A stretch of 64,000 nt of DNA from the NCBI GenBank assembly GCA_040391785.1, contig JBEBXH010000025.1, positions 1 through 64,000 of the forward strand, given 5' to 3'. The notes under the pieces were generated by a model. The model saw only the letters and a program-made list of their open reading frames with translations. It had not been told where the DNA came from and searched no databases. Each line of letters opens with the position of its first letter. The first letter of the stretch is position 1. The position numbers and the translations under genes are program-made. The stretch is from UBA5239 sp040391785. Its GTDB lineage: Bacteria > Verrucomicrobiota > Lentisphaeria > Victivallales > Victivallaceae. Below, in pieces: positions 1-8,800 of this stretch.

Positions 1-428
1 AGAAAGGCACCGGCCGTGCCCGTGCAGGCAGCAGCCGCAGCCCGATCTGGACCGGCGGGGGTATCACTTTCGGTCCCAAGCCGCGGAGCTATGAAAAGAA
101 GATCAATGCCAAGGTGAAGAAACTGGCCATGAAGCGCGCATTCTCCGAACGCGTACAGGAAGGCAGCATCATCGTGGTGGATAAGTTCGATATTCCGGAT
201 CACAAGACCAAAAGCGCACTCGCGATTTTCAAGAACCTGAAAGTCGACGGTTCCGCTCTGCTGGCCCTGCCGGATTATGAAGAAAGTGTGGTTTGCGCCA
301 CCAACAACCTCGCGGATGTGGTCCTGCGCAAGGCCTCCAGCGTCAATGTGTATGAAATGCTTCGCTTCGGCAAAGTCGTTTTCACCAGGGACGCTATGGA
401 CGAATTCATCAAGCGGATTGCTCAATAA
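1..428 (+). CDS. rplD: 50S ribosomal protein L4, 5' end missing
   Basis: C-terminal part of ribosomal protein L4, which binds 23S rRNA and lines the exit tunnel. The reading frame is already open at base 3, so the true start lies upstream of the window. The visible part begins with the conserved glycine/arginine-rich tunnel loop (KGTGRARAGS, then the SPIWTGGG and FGPKPR stretches) and continues with the globular domain to a TAA at 426-428. An internal ATG at 114 is not the start, because the conserved L4 sequence extends upstream of it. It lies 12 nt before rplW, in the standard S10-operon order. Identification is secure from the loop motif and the gene order. Confidence 0.96.
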   Translation, partial: KGTGRARAGSSRSPIWTGGGITFGPKPRSYEKKINAKVKKLAMKRAFSERVQEGSIIVVDKFDIPDHKTKSALAIFKNLKVDGSALLALPDYEESVVCATNNLADVVLRKASSVNVYEMLRFGKVVFTRDAMDEFIKRIAQ

Positions 429-440
429 GGAGAACGTACC

Positions 441-722
441 ATGGAAAACGCATACGCAGTAGTTATAGCACCGCTGATCACCGAAAAGAATAACGAACTT
501 GCCGGCATGAAGAAATACGCCTTTAAGGTGGCTCCGAAAGCCCGCAAGATCGAGATTGCCCAGGCGGTCGAAAAATTGTTCAATGTTAAAGTTGCTTCAG
601 TCAATGTGATGAATTACACTGGCAAGCCGAAGCGTGTTGGCAAGACCAACCGCGTCAGCCGCCGCGATAATTGGAAAAAGGCTGTGGTTACTTTATCTGA
701 AGGCAGCATTGACATAATGTAA
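441..722 (+). CDS. rplW: 50S ribosomal protein L23
   Basis: 93-residue L23, the large-subunit protein at the tunnel exit that docks trigger factor and the signal recognition particle. It starts with AYAVVIAPLITEKN, the typical N-terminal signature, and contains the GKPKRVGKTNRVSRR basic extension that threads into rRNA. Length is normal for the family. The start ATG at 441 is preceded by AGGAG. It sits between rplD and rplB as in most bacterial S10 operons. Trigger factor, its tunnel-exit partner, is encoded in the same window at 26.1-27.4 kb. Confidence 0.97.
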   Translation: MENAYAVVIAPLITEKNNELAGMKKYAFKVAPKARKIEIAQAVEKLFNVKVASVNVMNYTGKPKRVGKTNRVSRRDNWKKAVVTLSEGSIDIM

Positions 723-745
723 TGTAAGAAGGATAAAGAAGACTT

Positions 746-1573
746 ATGGCTATAAAATCATTTGCACCGATTACGCCGAGCTTGCGTAATATGACGGCTC
801 TGGATTATTCTGAGATCACGACGAATAAGCCGGAAAAGAAGCTCACCACCGGCAAAAAAGCGTCCGGCGGCCGTAACAATAACGGACGGATCACCACCCG
901 TTTCCGTGGAGGCGGCAATGCCCGTCGTCTGCGCGAGATCGACTTCCTGCGCGACAAGGACGGCATTCCGGCCACGGTCAAGACCATTGAGTACGACCCG
1001 AACCGCAGCGCCAACATCGCTCTGCTTTTCTATGCCGACGGCGAAAAACGCTACATCATTGCTACCAGCACCATGAAAGTGGGCGATGTGGTCAGCAACG
1101 GCAAAGGCGCTGAGCTGAAGCCGGGCAACTGCCTGAAGATCAAGGATATTCCGGTCGGTCTGACCATTCACAACATTGAACTGGTTCCCGGTCGCGGCGC
1201 CAAAATGGTCCGTTCTGCCGGTCAGTCCGCGGTTCTCCGCGGTAAAGACGGCGGTTACGCCCAGATCAAGCTGCCGAGCGGTGAAGTCCGCCGCATACAT
1301 GAAGAATGCCGCGCCACCATCGGCCAAGTCGGCAACGCCGAAAAGATGAACGTCAAGATGGGTAAAGCCGGTAAGAAACGTTACCTCGGTTTCCGCCCGC
1401 ACGTTCGCGGCGTGGTCATGAACCCGGTCGACCATCCGATGGGCGGGGGCGAAGGCCGTACCAGCGGCGGCGGTCATCCGGTCTCTCCGTGGGGCCAGCT
1501 CGCCAAGGGCAAGAAGACCCGTTGTCCGAAAAAGAATTCCAGCAAATTCATTGTTGAACGGAGGAAGAAATAA
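746..1573 (+). CDS. rplB: 50S ribosomal protein L2
   Basis: 275-residue L2, required for subunit joining and peptidyl-transferase centre assembly. Typical features are an N-terminal KSFAPITPSLRNMT, a basic GGRNNNGRITTRFRGGG segment, and the C-terminal signature GVVMNPVDHPMGGGEGRTSGG, which holds the conserved histidine near the peptidyl-transferase centre. Length matches the family. The stop codon TAA shares its last base with the ATG of rpsS (TAATG), so the two genes are probably translationally coupled. The AGAAGGATAAAGA stretch before the ATG provides the ribosome-binding site. Confidence 0.98.
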   Translation: MAIKSFAPITPSLRNMTALDYSEITTNKPEKKLTTGKKASGGRNNNGRITTRFRGGGNARRLREIDFLRDKDGIPATVKTIEYDPNRSANIALLFYADGEKRYIIATSTMKVGDVVSNGKGAELKPGNCLKIKDIPVGLTIHNIELVPGRGAKMVRSAGQSAVLRGKDGGYAQIKLPSGEVRRIHEECRATIGQVGNAEKMNVKMGKAGKKRYLGFRPHVRGVVMNPVDHPMGGGEGRTSGGGHPVSPWGQLAKGKKTRCPKKNSSKFIVERRKK

Positions 1574-1842
1574 TGGCAAGATCGCTGAAAAAAGGTCCGT
1601 TCGTTGATCAGCACCTGATCGACAAGGTCGACAAGATGAATAAATCCGGCGAAAAGCGCGCCATCAAAACCTGGTCGCGCCGCTCGATGATCATTCCGGA
1701 CTTTGTCGGACATACCTTCAACGTCCATAACGGCAAAGTGTTCGCCAACGTTTTCGTCACTGAAAACATGGTGGGGCACCGGTTGGGTGAATTCTCCCCG
1801 ACCCGCGCCTTCCGTGAACACGGGGTCGTCAGCGGTAAGTAA
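1573..1842 (+). CDS. rpsS: 30S ribosomal protein S19
   Basis: 89-residue S19, part of the 30S head next to S13. It shows the standard start MARSLKKGPFVDQHL, the WSRRSMIIPDFVGHTFNVHNG core and the C-terminal GEFSPTRAFREHG. It overlaps rplB by one base. In most bacteria rplV and rpsC follow directly; here the operon ends instead, with a strong intrinsic terminator about 20 nt after the stop codon and an unrelated MFS gene next. The remaining S10/spc genes must lie elsewhere in the genome. Confidence 0.97.
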   Translation: MARSLKKGPFVDQHLIDKVDKMNKSGEKRAIKTWSRRSMIIPDFVGHTFNVHNGKVFANVFVTENMVGHRLGEFSPTRAFREHGVVSGK

Positions 1843-1863
1843 TTACCAGACGATGATCGAAGA

Positions 1864-1899
1864 AGAGGTGTTTCAGCAATGGAGCACCTCTCTTTTTTT
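1864..1899 (+). terminator. Intrinsic terminator after rpsS
   Basis: A 12-bp stem (arms 1864-1875 and 1880-1891, outer seven pairs all Watson-Crick: AGAGGTG with CACCTCT, two G-U pairs within) closed by a GCAA tetraloop and followed by a run of seven T. This is a textbook Rho-independent terminator on the + strand and marks the end of the ribosomal transcript. Confidence 0.93.
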
Positions 1900-1934
1900 G
1901 CCTTGATTCTGAGGTGACGAATGAAATTGTTCTT

Positions 1935-1959
1935 ATGTCGTAAGATTTCGACATTTTTT
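1935..1959 (+). terminator. Possible second, weaker terminator hairpin
   Basis: A 6-bp perfect stem, ATGTCG (1935-1940) with CGACAT (1949-1954), loop of eight, followed by T-rich sequence. It could act as a back-up terminator behind the stronger hairpin at 1864, or be chance in AT-rich DNA. Confidence 0.35.
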
Positions 1960-2204
1960 ATCTGGGGTTCTCCTCTTGCAAAGATATTTGACGATGATAT
2001 TTTATACCAATTTACTTTCAAATATAGATGACATTATATGCCTTCGAGCCGTTTGCAACCTTAAATCCTCGCCCGATATTCATATCGGCCTGCGGTTTAA
2101 AATTGCATGCCATCTCAAAGTCATTATAAGTCATTGTCTATGTTTGAAAGCGAATTGGTATTATCGGAATTGTTCGTTTAAAGGCCCCAAGGAAAAATTT
2201 CATC

Positions 2205-3503
2205 ATGCGCCTGCCTGAATTTGATATTCCCCGAAGAAATCAGAAAAACCGGATCATATCGGATATTCCCTGGAGGCGCAACCTGGCGCTGCTCTGGTTT
2301 TCACAATTACTGGTTATGGCGGGATTCTCCGCTATGATTCCATTTATTCCGCTTTTTGTAAAAGAAGAACTCCAGATCGTTCAGGAGGGGGATTTGGCGA
2401 TTTACGTTTCCATGTTCAACTTCTTCGGCACGCTGGCATATGCGATATTCAATCCGATATGGGGCATGCTCGCGGACCGTTTCGGGGTCAAACCGATGTT
2501 GCTGCGGGGAACTTTTCTTACCGCCTTTATTTTTCCTCTGATGGGTTATGTCCACCACATCGGTTTGCTGATTTTCCTGCGTTTTCTCTCCGCCGCCTGC
2601 GCCGGGACAACGGCGGCTTCCCAGACGATGATCGCCCGGACGGTCCCCGACAAGCATCAGGGCTTCGCGCAAGGCGTCCTTACCACCGCAATCTGGGGCG
2701 GGGCCATGTTGGGAAACGTTATCGGCGGTTTGATCATCTATTATTTCAATTACTTGTATGCGTTCTGGTTTTGCGGCATACTTTACTTCATTGCCGGTTT
2801 CTCCATCATTTTTACGCGGGATGATTTTGTGCGGGCGGCTGTCAGGAATATCAAGAAATACAGCTCCGGGGGGATTATGACAAAACTGTTTCCTTCCTTT
2901 ACCAATGCCGTCTGGATGTTGCTGATGCTGTTTTTGCTGATGGGGTTGATGCGTAATTTTGAAGCTCCATATATTGCATTGAAAATCGAACAGCTTTCCT
3001 CGAAAGAGACCGCCGCTTATTGGACGGGCATCGTCAGTGCGGTGGTCTGTTGCGGGGCGATTTTTTCCGGGGCGCTCATAGGCTGGATGTCCGACCGGCT
3101 TCCTCCGCGCAAAATCATGATTCCGGTGCTGCTTGTCTCGGCAATTGCGCTGCTGTTGCAGGGAATTGCGACAAATTTATATATCTTCGCTGCCGCGCGG
3201 ACATTGCTTTATCTGGCCGCCGGAGGATTGCAGCCGATTCTTCAGAAGATATTGTCCGGATCGACTCCAAAACGGAAACGCGGTTCGGTATTTGGATTTG
3301 CTTCCTCTTTCAACAGCATAGGCGCGATGCTGGCGGCGGTATTCAGCGGGTGGAGCATCTTCATATTCAAACTGAACGGGGTTTTCTATATCGGTGCCTT
3401 GCTTTTTTTGCTCGCTCTGCCTCTTTTCCTCAGCTTCTTGAAAACTGTGATCAATCAGCCATTTTACCAGGCACACAACGCAGGCAATTCCCGGAAAAAA
3501 TAA
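2205..3503 (+). CDS. Major facilitator superfamily transporter (drug-exporter-like)
   Basis: 432-residue inner-membrane transporter with about 12 hydrophobic helices in two halves. The MFS loop motif A occurs in both: GMLADRFGVK near residues 87-96 and GWMSDRLPPRK near residue 300. The first half also has a proline/glycine-rich helix 5 region (LTTAIWGGAMLGNVIGGLI) typical of drug:H+ antiporters such as MdtG/TetA-type proteins. Substrate cannot be told from sequence. It starts at ATG 2205 behind AAGGAAAAATTT. It is the first gene of a likely three-gene unit with the metallophosphoesterase and hydrolase that follow. Confidence 0.85.
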   Translation: MRLPEFDIPRRNQKNRIISDIPWRRNLALLWFSQLLVMAGFSAMIPFIPLFVKEELQIVQEGDLAIYVSMFNFFGTLAYAIFNPIWGMLADRFGVKPMLLRGTFLTAFIFPLMGYVHHIGLLIFLRFLSAACAGTTAASQTMIARTVPDKHQGFAQGVLTTAIWGGAMLGNVIGGLIIYYFNYLYAFWFCGILYFIAGFSIIFTRDDFVRAAVRNIKKYSSGGIMTKLFPSFTNAVWMLLMLFLLMGLMRNFEAPYIALKIEQLSSKETAAYWTGIVSAVVCCGAIFSGALIGWMSDRLPPRKIMIPVLLVSAIALLLQGIATNLYIFAAARTLLYLAAGGLQPILQKILSGSTPKRKRGSVFGFASSFNSIGAMLAAVFSGWSIFIFKLNGVFYIGALLFLLALPLFLSFLKTVINQPFYQAHNAGNSRKK

Positions 3504-3566
3504 TGCCATATGCAAGTTTTGCGGGGTTGTCAAAACGGTATTCGGCGTGTAATTTACCAAGTGAGA

Positions 3567-4418
3567 ATGATAAAGAATATACCTCCCCGGTGGCGCCGGG
3601 TTTTGTTGACGGTAATTTTGTTTGCCGTTCTTGCTTGTTGTGGAGGAATTTACATGCTGATTGAGGCGAAACTGCTCCCGGTCCGGGAGATTACCATCGA
3701 GACGCCGGAGTGGACGCTGGAGCCGCTGCGGATCGTATTCTGGGCCGATCTCCATCTACCCCGGACGGAAAGCGCACTGGCGCGGCTGCGGCGAACGGTG
3801 GAGAAGTCCAACGCCGCCAAGCCCGATTTGATTCTGCTGGGCGGTGATTATGTGGCGAGGCGGAAACCGCATCAGGGGGCCGATCCGGAAGATATCGCCG
3901 CGGAGTTTGCCAAACTGGAGGCGCCGCTCGGCGTCTATGCCGTGCTCGGCAATCATGAGCACTGGCACGGAAGTGAACGGTTTATCAAAGCTTTTGAGGC
4001 GGTCGGGCTTCCGCTGTTGGAGAATAAAACCGTCGAGCTGGAATTCAAGGGAAAAATATTTACTTTGACCGGGGTTCCTGATTTATGGACGCAGGGCGAG
4101 GCTGATTGGAAAAAGATCCTGCCGAAAGGCGCGGAGCCGCGCATTGTTCTGGCGCATTCGCCGGATTCGTTTGGCACGCTGAAAGAACCTGTCGCGCTGG
4201 GATTGTCGGGGCACACGCACGGCGGGCAGGTCAATATTCCTTTAATCGGGCCGCCGATGGTGCCATCGCGTTACGGGCAGCGTTATGCTTATGGCGTGGT
4301 GAGGGAAGGGCGTACGACGATTTATGTGACCAGCGGAGTCGGGACCAGCATTTTTCCGGTCCGCTTCCGGGTGCCGCCCGAAATTATGGTGATTACGTTG
4401 AAGCATAAAGATGAATAG
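3567..4418 (+). CDS. Membrane-anchored metallophosphoesterase
   Basis: 283-residue calcineurin-like phosphoesterase of the YaeI/YkuE type, which hydrolyse phosphodiesters or phospholipid-type substrates at the membrane. One N-terminal transmembrane helix (about residues 10-32) anchors it, with the catalytic domain probably outside the cytoplasm. All metal-binding motifs are present: D61-L-H63, GGD94, GN129-H130-E, the AHSPD histidine, and SGHTHGGQ. I chose ATG 3567 (MIKNIPPRW), preceded by GTGAG, rather than the in-frame ATG at 3510, which would add 19 unlikely residues and has no ribosome-binding site. Substrate unknown. Confidence 0.85.
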   Translation: MIKNIPPRWRRVLLTVILFAVLACCGGIYMLIEAKLLPVREITIETPEWTLEPLRIVFWADLHLPRTESALARLRRTVEKSNAAKPDLILLGGDYVARRKPHQGADPEDIAAEFAKLEAPLGVYAVLGNHEHWHGSERFIKAFEAVGLPLLENKTVELEFKGKIFTLTGVPDLWTQGEADWKKILPKGAEPRIVLAHSPDSFGTLKEPVALGLSGHTHGGQVNIPLIGPPMVPSRYGQRYAYGVVREGRTTIYVTSGVGTSIFPVRFRVPPEIMVITLKHKDE

Positions 4419-4429
4419 AGGAGAAATTC

Positions 4430-5926
4430 ATGAAATATTTGTGGTTAATGGCAGTGTTATTGATCGGAGGAGGATGTAAGATGACTGAACAGAATATCGC
4501 GAGGGCGCTGCCCTCGGAAGAGGGCGTGGACCCGGCGGCGATTATGGAATTCGCCAGGGGGCTGGAAGAAAAAATGATGTTGAGCGGCGACCTGAAAAGC
4601 GGTAACGCCGATTCGTTTCTGCTGATGAAAAACGGCAGGATTATCGCCGAGGCCGCCTGGGCGCCGTTCAAGGTGGATACGCCGCGCCATGTATTTTCCA
4701 TGAGCAAGGGGTTCACGTCCACCGGCGTTGGGTTCGCGGTACAGGAAGGGTTGCTGTCGGTCGATGACAAAGTGATCCAGTTCTTCCCGGACAAAGTACC
4801 GGAAAAGGTTTCGGGAAACCTCGCGGCGATGACCGTCCGCGACCTTCTGATGATGCAGACCGGGCACGAAAAATGCACCGTGGAAGAAATTTTCAAACAC
4901 GACGATGTGGCGACCGGATTTTTCGCGGCGGAAGTCAAGTACAAGCCGGGCACACATTATGTTTATAACAACGGCGCGACGTACATGCTCTCGGCGATTA
5001 TCACCAAGGTGACCGGGATGCCGCTGGCGGAGTATCTGAAAACGCGTTTCTTTGGACCTCTGGGCTTCAAGAGTTATGAGTGGGATGCGGATAAGGCCGG
5101 GATCAACTTCGGCGGCTGGGGGCTCAAAATCTGCATGGAAGACGCAGCCAAATTCGGCCAGTTCTATCTGGACAAGGGCACTTGGAACGGTAAACAGCTG
5201 CTGAACCGGGAATGGGTGGATACGGCGACGTCGGCGTTGTGCAATATCGGGGCCGCGGGCAATACCCCCGACTGGCAGCAGGGGTATGGGTATCAGTTCT
5301 GGCGCGGGCAGCACGGATCATACCGGATCGACGGTTATTTGACGCAATATTCGATTGTCATGGAAAAAGAAAACGCGGTACTGGTGTTGTTCGGTGCGGC
5401 CCACAAAATGCAGCAGCCGCTGGATGTTTTGTGGGAAAAGCTGCTGCCGGCGCTGCAGGGCAAACCCTCCAATAAAAAAGTAACCGACCAGGAGCTGCTG
5501 AAATACCTGAAAACGCTGAAATTGGAATTTCCCGAAAAATATAAAGGCGAATTCAAATACACCGCCGGGAAAATCGTCGAGGTGAAACTGCCGGATGAAA
5601 ATGAGCTGAAAGTTCACAATCTGGTCTTTGAATTCGGCAAGAATCAGGTGATCGAGTATTTCGACGGCTACCAGCTCAAATTCGGGCGCGGTAAATGGAT
5701 TCTGAACGAACCGCTCGGCCGCGAGGATTATCCGATCAAAGGGCAGTTGCTGTGCCGTGTTTTCCGGCAGGGGCCGGATGAACTGCAGTTTGCGATCATC
5801 CAGCCGGGCGACGCCATCCAGAATTACCACACCGTCAAGTTCGGCGAGGACAACGTAACGATCGAAGGCTGGTGGAACTTCATGGACAAGCCCGTCACGG
5901 AGAGTGCTGCTTATCAGTCCAAGTGA
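4430..5926 (+). CDS. Serine beta-lactamase-family hydrolase
   Basis: 498-residue protein of the class C beta-lactamase/D-aminopeptidase/esterase fold. The nucleophile motif S90-M-S-K93 and the Y179-N-N181 tyrosine motif are both present, followed by a GSYRIDGY segment in place of the third motif; the last 120 residues form an extra domain. Family members are mostly esterases or peptidases rather than true antibiotic-degrading enzymes. The N-terminus MKYLWLMAVLLIGGGC resembles a lipoprotein signal, although the residues before Cys16 (GGG) are not a standard lipobox. A second, very strong ribosome-binding site (GGAGGAGG, 4466-4473) lies before an internal ATG at 4481. It ends convergently with the next gene, overlapping by 13 bp. 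Confidence 0.82.
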   Translation: MKYLWLMAVLLIGGGCKMTEQNIARALPSEEGVDPAAIMEFARGLEEKMMLSGDLKSGNADSFLLMKNGRIIAEAAWAPFKVDTPRHVFSMSKGFTSTGVGFAVQEGLLSVDDKVIQFFPDKVPEKVSGNLAAMTVRDLLMMQTGHEKCTVEEIFKHDDVATGFFAAEVKYKPGTHYVYNNGATYMLSAIITKVTGMPLAEYLKTRFFGPLGFKSYEWDADKAGINFGGWGLKICMEDAAKFGQFYLDKGTWNGKQLLNREWVDTATSALCNIGAAGNTPDWQQGYGYQFWRGQHGSYRIDGYLTQYSIVMEKENAVLVLFGAAHKMQQPLDVLWEKLLPALQGKPSNKKVTDQELLKYLKTLKLEFPEKYKGEFKYTAGKIVEVKLPDENELKVHNLVFEFGKNQVIEYFDGYQLKFGRGKWILNEPLGREDYPIKGQLLCRVFRQGPDELQFAIIQPGDAIQNYHTVKFGEDNVTIEGWWNFMDKPVTESAAYQSK

Positions 5927-8112
5927 ATGCTTTTCACTTCGATGGTAGGAGTGTAGGCGGTGAGGCCGGGCATGACCCAGATGCGGGCATTCGGCGGCAG
6001 GTCGTATTTGCCGAGGATAATCTGTTGCCAGGAGCTGTCGCCCGCGGCGGTGGAAACCGCTAAGCGGCAGATTTCGTTCGGGGCATAAATGCCGAGGTAG
6101 GCGGCATCCGAGGCGACGCCGTCTGACGGCGTGCTGCGGAGGGTGATCGAAACCTGACGCTGCCCGGCCTGTTCCGGGGGGACGATATAGGCGATTTCGC
6201 CGTTGGCCGGAACCATCCAGCTGAAGGCGGATTCGATTTGTTTGCTCTGCATGATTGCGGTATCGTCGATGACTTTGTAACCGCTTCCCGTGAACTGGGA
6301 AGCGGTGATGGTGACGGGTTGGCGGGCGGGAGCGGCTTTCTGCGCCTGGGATTTATCGGTTTCACGCAGGCGCTTGATCAGATTCCTGAAATCGTCCCAT
6401 TCCTTGTAAGCGCCGCATTTGAACTCTTTGCCGAGGGCCTCGAGCTGGTTGATCTGTTCATCCCGTGCCGGGAAGGCAACGCCGGCTTTTTGCATGGCCG
6501 GGGCCAGTTCCTGATAGCGCAGGATGTTGACCAGGATGATGCTGGCCTGCAGGCCCTTGATGCGGCGGTTGGCTTCCGGGCTGTCGACGGTGGCGGCCAG
6601 GGCTTTTTCGAAGAGCTGGTTGGCCTTGACGACGTCTTCGACCTTCAACCATTTGTCGGTACTCTCGGTATAACAGCTGATCCAGACGCCTTTCTGATGG
6701 TCGCGGGCGTTTTCCAGCAGTTGCACATAGGAGATGAGGAAAGGGGCGCCCTTGCCGTAATGACCGTTGAAAAAATCGTGTTTCAGGACATTGGCGTCGA
6801 GCGCGGGATTCCACATCAATTTCGCTAGCAGCCAGACGCGGAATTCGACGAATTCACCCAGCGTTCCGAACGGAAGCTGCACGAAAATACCGTGTATGCC
6901 GAATTTGCGGTAGGTCTGAATGCCGGGCTGGATGACATTCAGATTGGGAAGCGGCAGGATGAAGTTGGTGAAGTTGGCGTAATAATCCCAGATCCAGACT
7001 TTGTTGTTGGTGAGTTTGTTGAACTTCTTCACCAGATCGTCGTGACGCGGGGTGGCGGATACCGGAATACCGTGGTTGCGGTCCAATACCGCGAGCGCGA
7101 CGTGGACATTCGGCTCGAACTTCAGGTTTTCCGGCGGGCGCTCGCCGACCCAGTAAGCCATGCCGACGACCTGGGCGTGCGGATAATCCTTCTGCAGGGC
7201 TTTGGCGACGGCGTTGCAGGCCATCCAGATGCCGGTGCCGTTAGAGGCGTGGCGCTTGTTCATTTCGATACAGTTGTCGCATTCGCAGAAGGCGGCGTTG
7301 TCGCTCATGCCGATGCCGACATAGGTGCGTTCCGGCATGGTGGCCTGTTCGGCAAGGACATCTTTGACGAGCTGTGCGAGGACTTCGGGATTGCTCAAAC
7401 AGAGTTGCTTGGGAACCCGTGCATTTTCTTTTTTGCGGAAAGCGAACCATTCCGGCTTGGACTCAAACCAGTTCTTGGGGTTGACATAGCGGGCGGCCAG
7501 CGAATGCGTCATATCCATCTGGTAATATCCGCCCTGTTCGGCCGGGATTTTCTTGCGGAACATGGAACCGTTCAGTTTCCACTTGGCAATCATGGTGTTT
7601 TCCATACAGGGTTCGCCGTGCAGTTCGCGATAAACGAATTGCGGGGCGTAACGGCGGTTCGGAGCCAGGCTGATCTTGCCGGATTGGGCAGGAACGACTT
7701 CATTGCCGACGCTGTAAAAACGGACCTTGAAATGATTTTCCAGCAGTTCGTAAACGGCATAGAGAGTACCGCGCGGCCGCTCGCCGGCGAGGATCAGGGT
7801 GTTCGTGTCGGGAGACGCCATGATGATTTCATCCGTCCTGAATTTGTCGAAATCCACGGACGGGAGTGCCTGCCGGGCTATTGACGTACTGCCGACGATG
7901 ATTCTGGAGCCGGTTTCCGGCAAAGCCTTGACGATTTTCAGCTTGTGACCGCTGATTTTTTCCATATATTTCTGCAGTTCACTAGCGGCGGTGGTTTCCG
8001 CGGGGGTGGCATCTTCACCGAGGACGATTGCCGTGTCAGGTGTGATTTCCAGCGCCATTGAAGCCGTCGCAATGGCGATGATGAGAAGCGAAAGCAATTT
8101 TTTGTGGATCAT
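5914..8112 (-). CDS. Secreted DUF4838 protein (glucuronidase-like), cassette 1
   Basis: 732-residue exported protein. After a signal peptide (MIHKKLLSLLIIAIATASMA) comes an alpha/beta domain resembling the N-terminal domain of GH67/GH20-type hydrolases (AAASELQKYM-like start, then GTLYAVYELLE). A large DUF4838 domain follows, with the family's cysteine cluster C276-E-C278-DN-C281, and a C-terminal beta-rich segment. Some relatives are assigned to polysaccharide loci, but the activity of DUF4838 itself is not established. I take ATG 8112, five bases behind GAGGA, over the in-frame ATG at 8124. It is the last gene of a LacI-pseudopilin-DUF4838 unit, 17 nt after the pseudopilin. Confidence 0.82.
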   Translation of the reverse strand: MIHKKLLSLLIIAIATASMALEITPDTAIVLGEDATPAETTAASELQKYMEKISGHKLKIVKALPETGSRIIVGSTSIARQALPSVDFDKFRTDEIIMASPDTNTLILAGERPRGTLYAVYELLENHFKVRFYSVGNEVVPAQSGKISLAPNRRYAPQFVYRELHGEPCMENTMIAKWKLNGSMFRKKIPAEQGGYYQMDMTHSLAARYVNPKNWFESKPEWFAFRKKENARVPKQLCLSNPEVLAQLVKDVLAEQATMPERTYVGIGMSDNAAFCECDNCIEMNKRHASNGTGIWMACNAVAKALQKDYPHAQVVGMAYWVGERPPENLKFEPNVHVALAVLDRNHGIPVSATPRHDDLVKKFNKLTNNKVWIWDYYANFTNFILPLPNLNVIQPGIQTYRKFGIHGIFVQLPFGTLGEFVEFRVWLLAKLMWNPALDANVLKHDFFNGHYGKGAPFLISYVQLLENARDHQKGVWISCYTESTDKWLKVEDVVKANQLFEKALAATVDSPEANRRIKGLQASIILVNILRYQELAPAMQKAGVAFPARDEQINQLEALGKEFKCGAYKEWDDFRNLIKRLRETDKSQAQKAAPARQPVTITASQFTGSGYKVIDDTAIMQSKQIESAFSWMVPANGEIAYIVPPEQAGQRQVSITLRSTPSDGVASDAAYLGIYAPNEICRLAVSTAAGDSSWQQIILGKYDLPPNARIWVMPGLTAYTPTIEVKSIHLD

Positions 8113-8129
8113 GATTTTCCTCATTGTGA

Positions 8130-8780
8130 TTAAAAGCCCCAGAGAGCGGCGCCGAGCATTTTACATTCGACCGTATTGTATGCGGCTACGTGACCATCGT
8201 GCAGCAACATATTGGCAAACGTGTTGTGCCGCATGAATACCGGGGTGTAATACGTGGCATTGCCGCCGTAAGGGTAATAGTATTTACCGATATAGAAGCC
8301 GCCGTCACCAGCCACACTACTGTAGGGAGGGGTTGAATACAAGGGAACACTATCGGCTATGACTAATTGCGATGATGGATTTTTGACTAATCCGGACTTC
8401 ATTTTTGGTGTGACATAGCCGTAGAAACTCTGGTTGTGTCCATAAGTCATCATCCACTGGTTCCAAAGTCCGTTAGTAGCTCTTTCTCCAGGGCATGCCA
8501 ATACGTTTTGATTGATATATTTGCAGGTACTCGAAATCGTATAAGCCCAGGTTGTTCCGGAGGCATAGCCCGGTTTGCCCCAGGTGGAGAAACACCAGTC
8601 TTCGTAATCACCATTGTACATATGCGCGGCGGTACCGATCTGCTTCAAATTGTTGATGCATTTGGAGTTCTGCGCTTTCTCGCGGGCCTTGTTCAGGGCC
8701 GGGAGCAGCATGGCAGCCAATATTGCAATAATTGCAATAACGACAAGGAGCTCTATCAGTGTGAAATTGTTTTTTCGCAT
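8130..8780 (-). CDS. Pseudopilin with type IV pilin-like N-terminus, cassette 1
   Basis: 216-residue prepilin-like protein. The N-terminus MRKNN-FTLIELLVVIAIIAILAAMLLPALN is the class III/IV pilin helix including the Glu at +5, followed by a DUF1559-like globular part (KCINNLKQIGTAAHMY) and the C-terminal LLHDGHV motif usual in this group. The residue before the predicted cleavage site is Asn, not the glycine normally required by prepilin peptidase. It is probably an inner-membrane protein facing the periplasm, possibly part of a type II secretion-like pseudopilus. It sits between a LacI regulator (20 nt away) and a secreted DUF4838 protein, the same order seen in four other cassettes here. 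Confidence 0.88.
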   Translation of the reverse strand: MRKNNFTLIELLVVIAIIAILAAMLLPALNKAREKAQNSKCINNLKQIGTAAHMYNGDYEDWCFSTWGKPGYASGTTWAYTISSTCKYINQNVLACPGERATNGLWNQWMMTYGHNQSFYGYVTPKMKSGLVKNPSSQLVIADSVPLYSTPPYSSVAGDGGFYIGKYYYPYGGNATYYTPVFMRHNTFANMLLHDGHVAAYNTVECKMLGAALWGF

Positions 8781-8800
8781 ATACTTGTTTCCTTCTTTGG

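Larger units (their letters stand above)
1843..2204. other. AT-rich gap after the ribosomal operon
   Basis: A 362-base stretch without a supportable gene. Its first part holds two hairpins described separately. The remainder (about 1960-2190) is clearly AT-richer than its surroundings and contains only a short open frame (1976-2218) with no recognisable protein features. A loose promoter-like pair, TTGTCT followed 19 bases later by TATTAT (about 2135-2163), could drive the MFS gene, but the match is weak. Confidence 0.5.

Noticed and set aside
758..1579. 273-codon minus-strand frame opposite rplB
   Set aside because: Shadow of ribosomal protein L2.
1976..2218. 80-codon frame in the gap after rpsS
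   Set aside because: No ribosome-binding site, no recognisable features, overlaps the MFS start; AT-rich chance frame.
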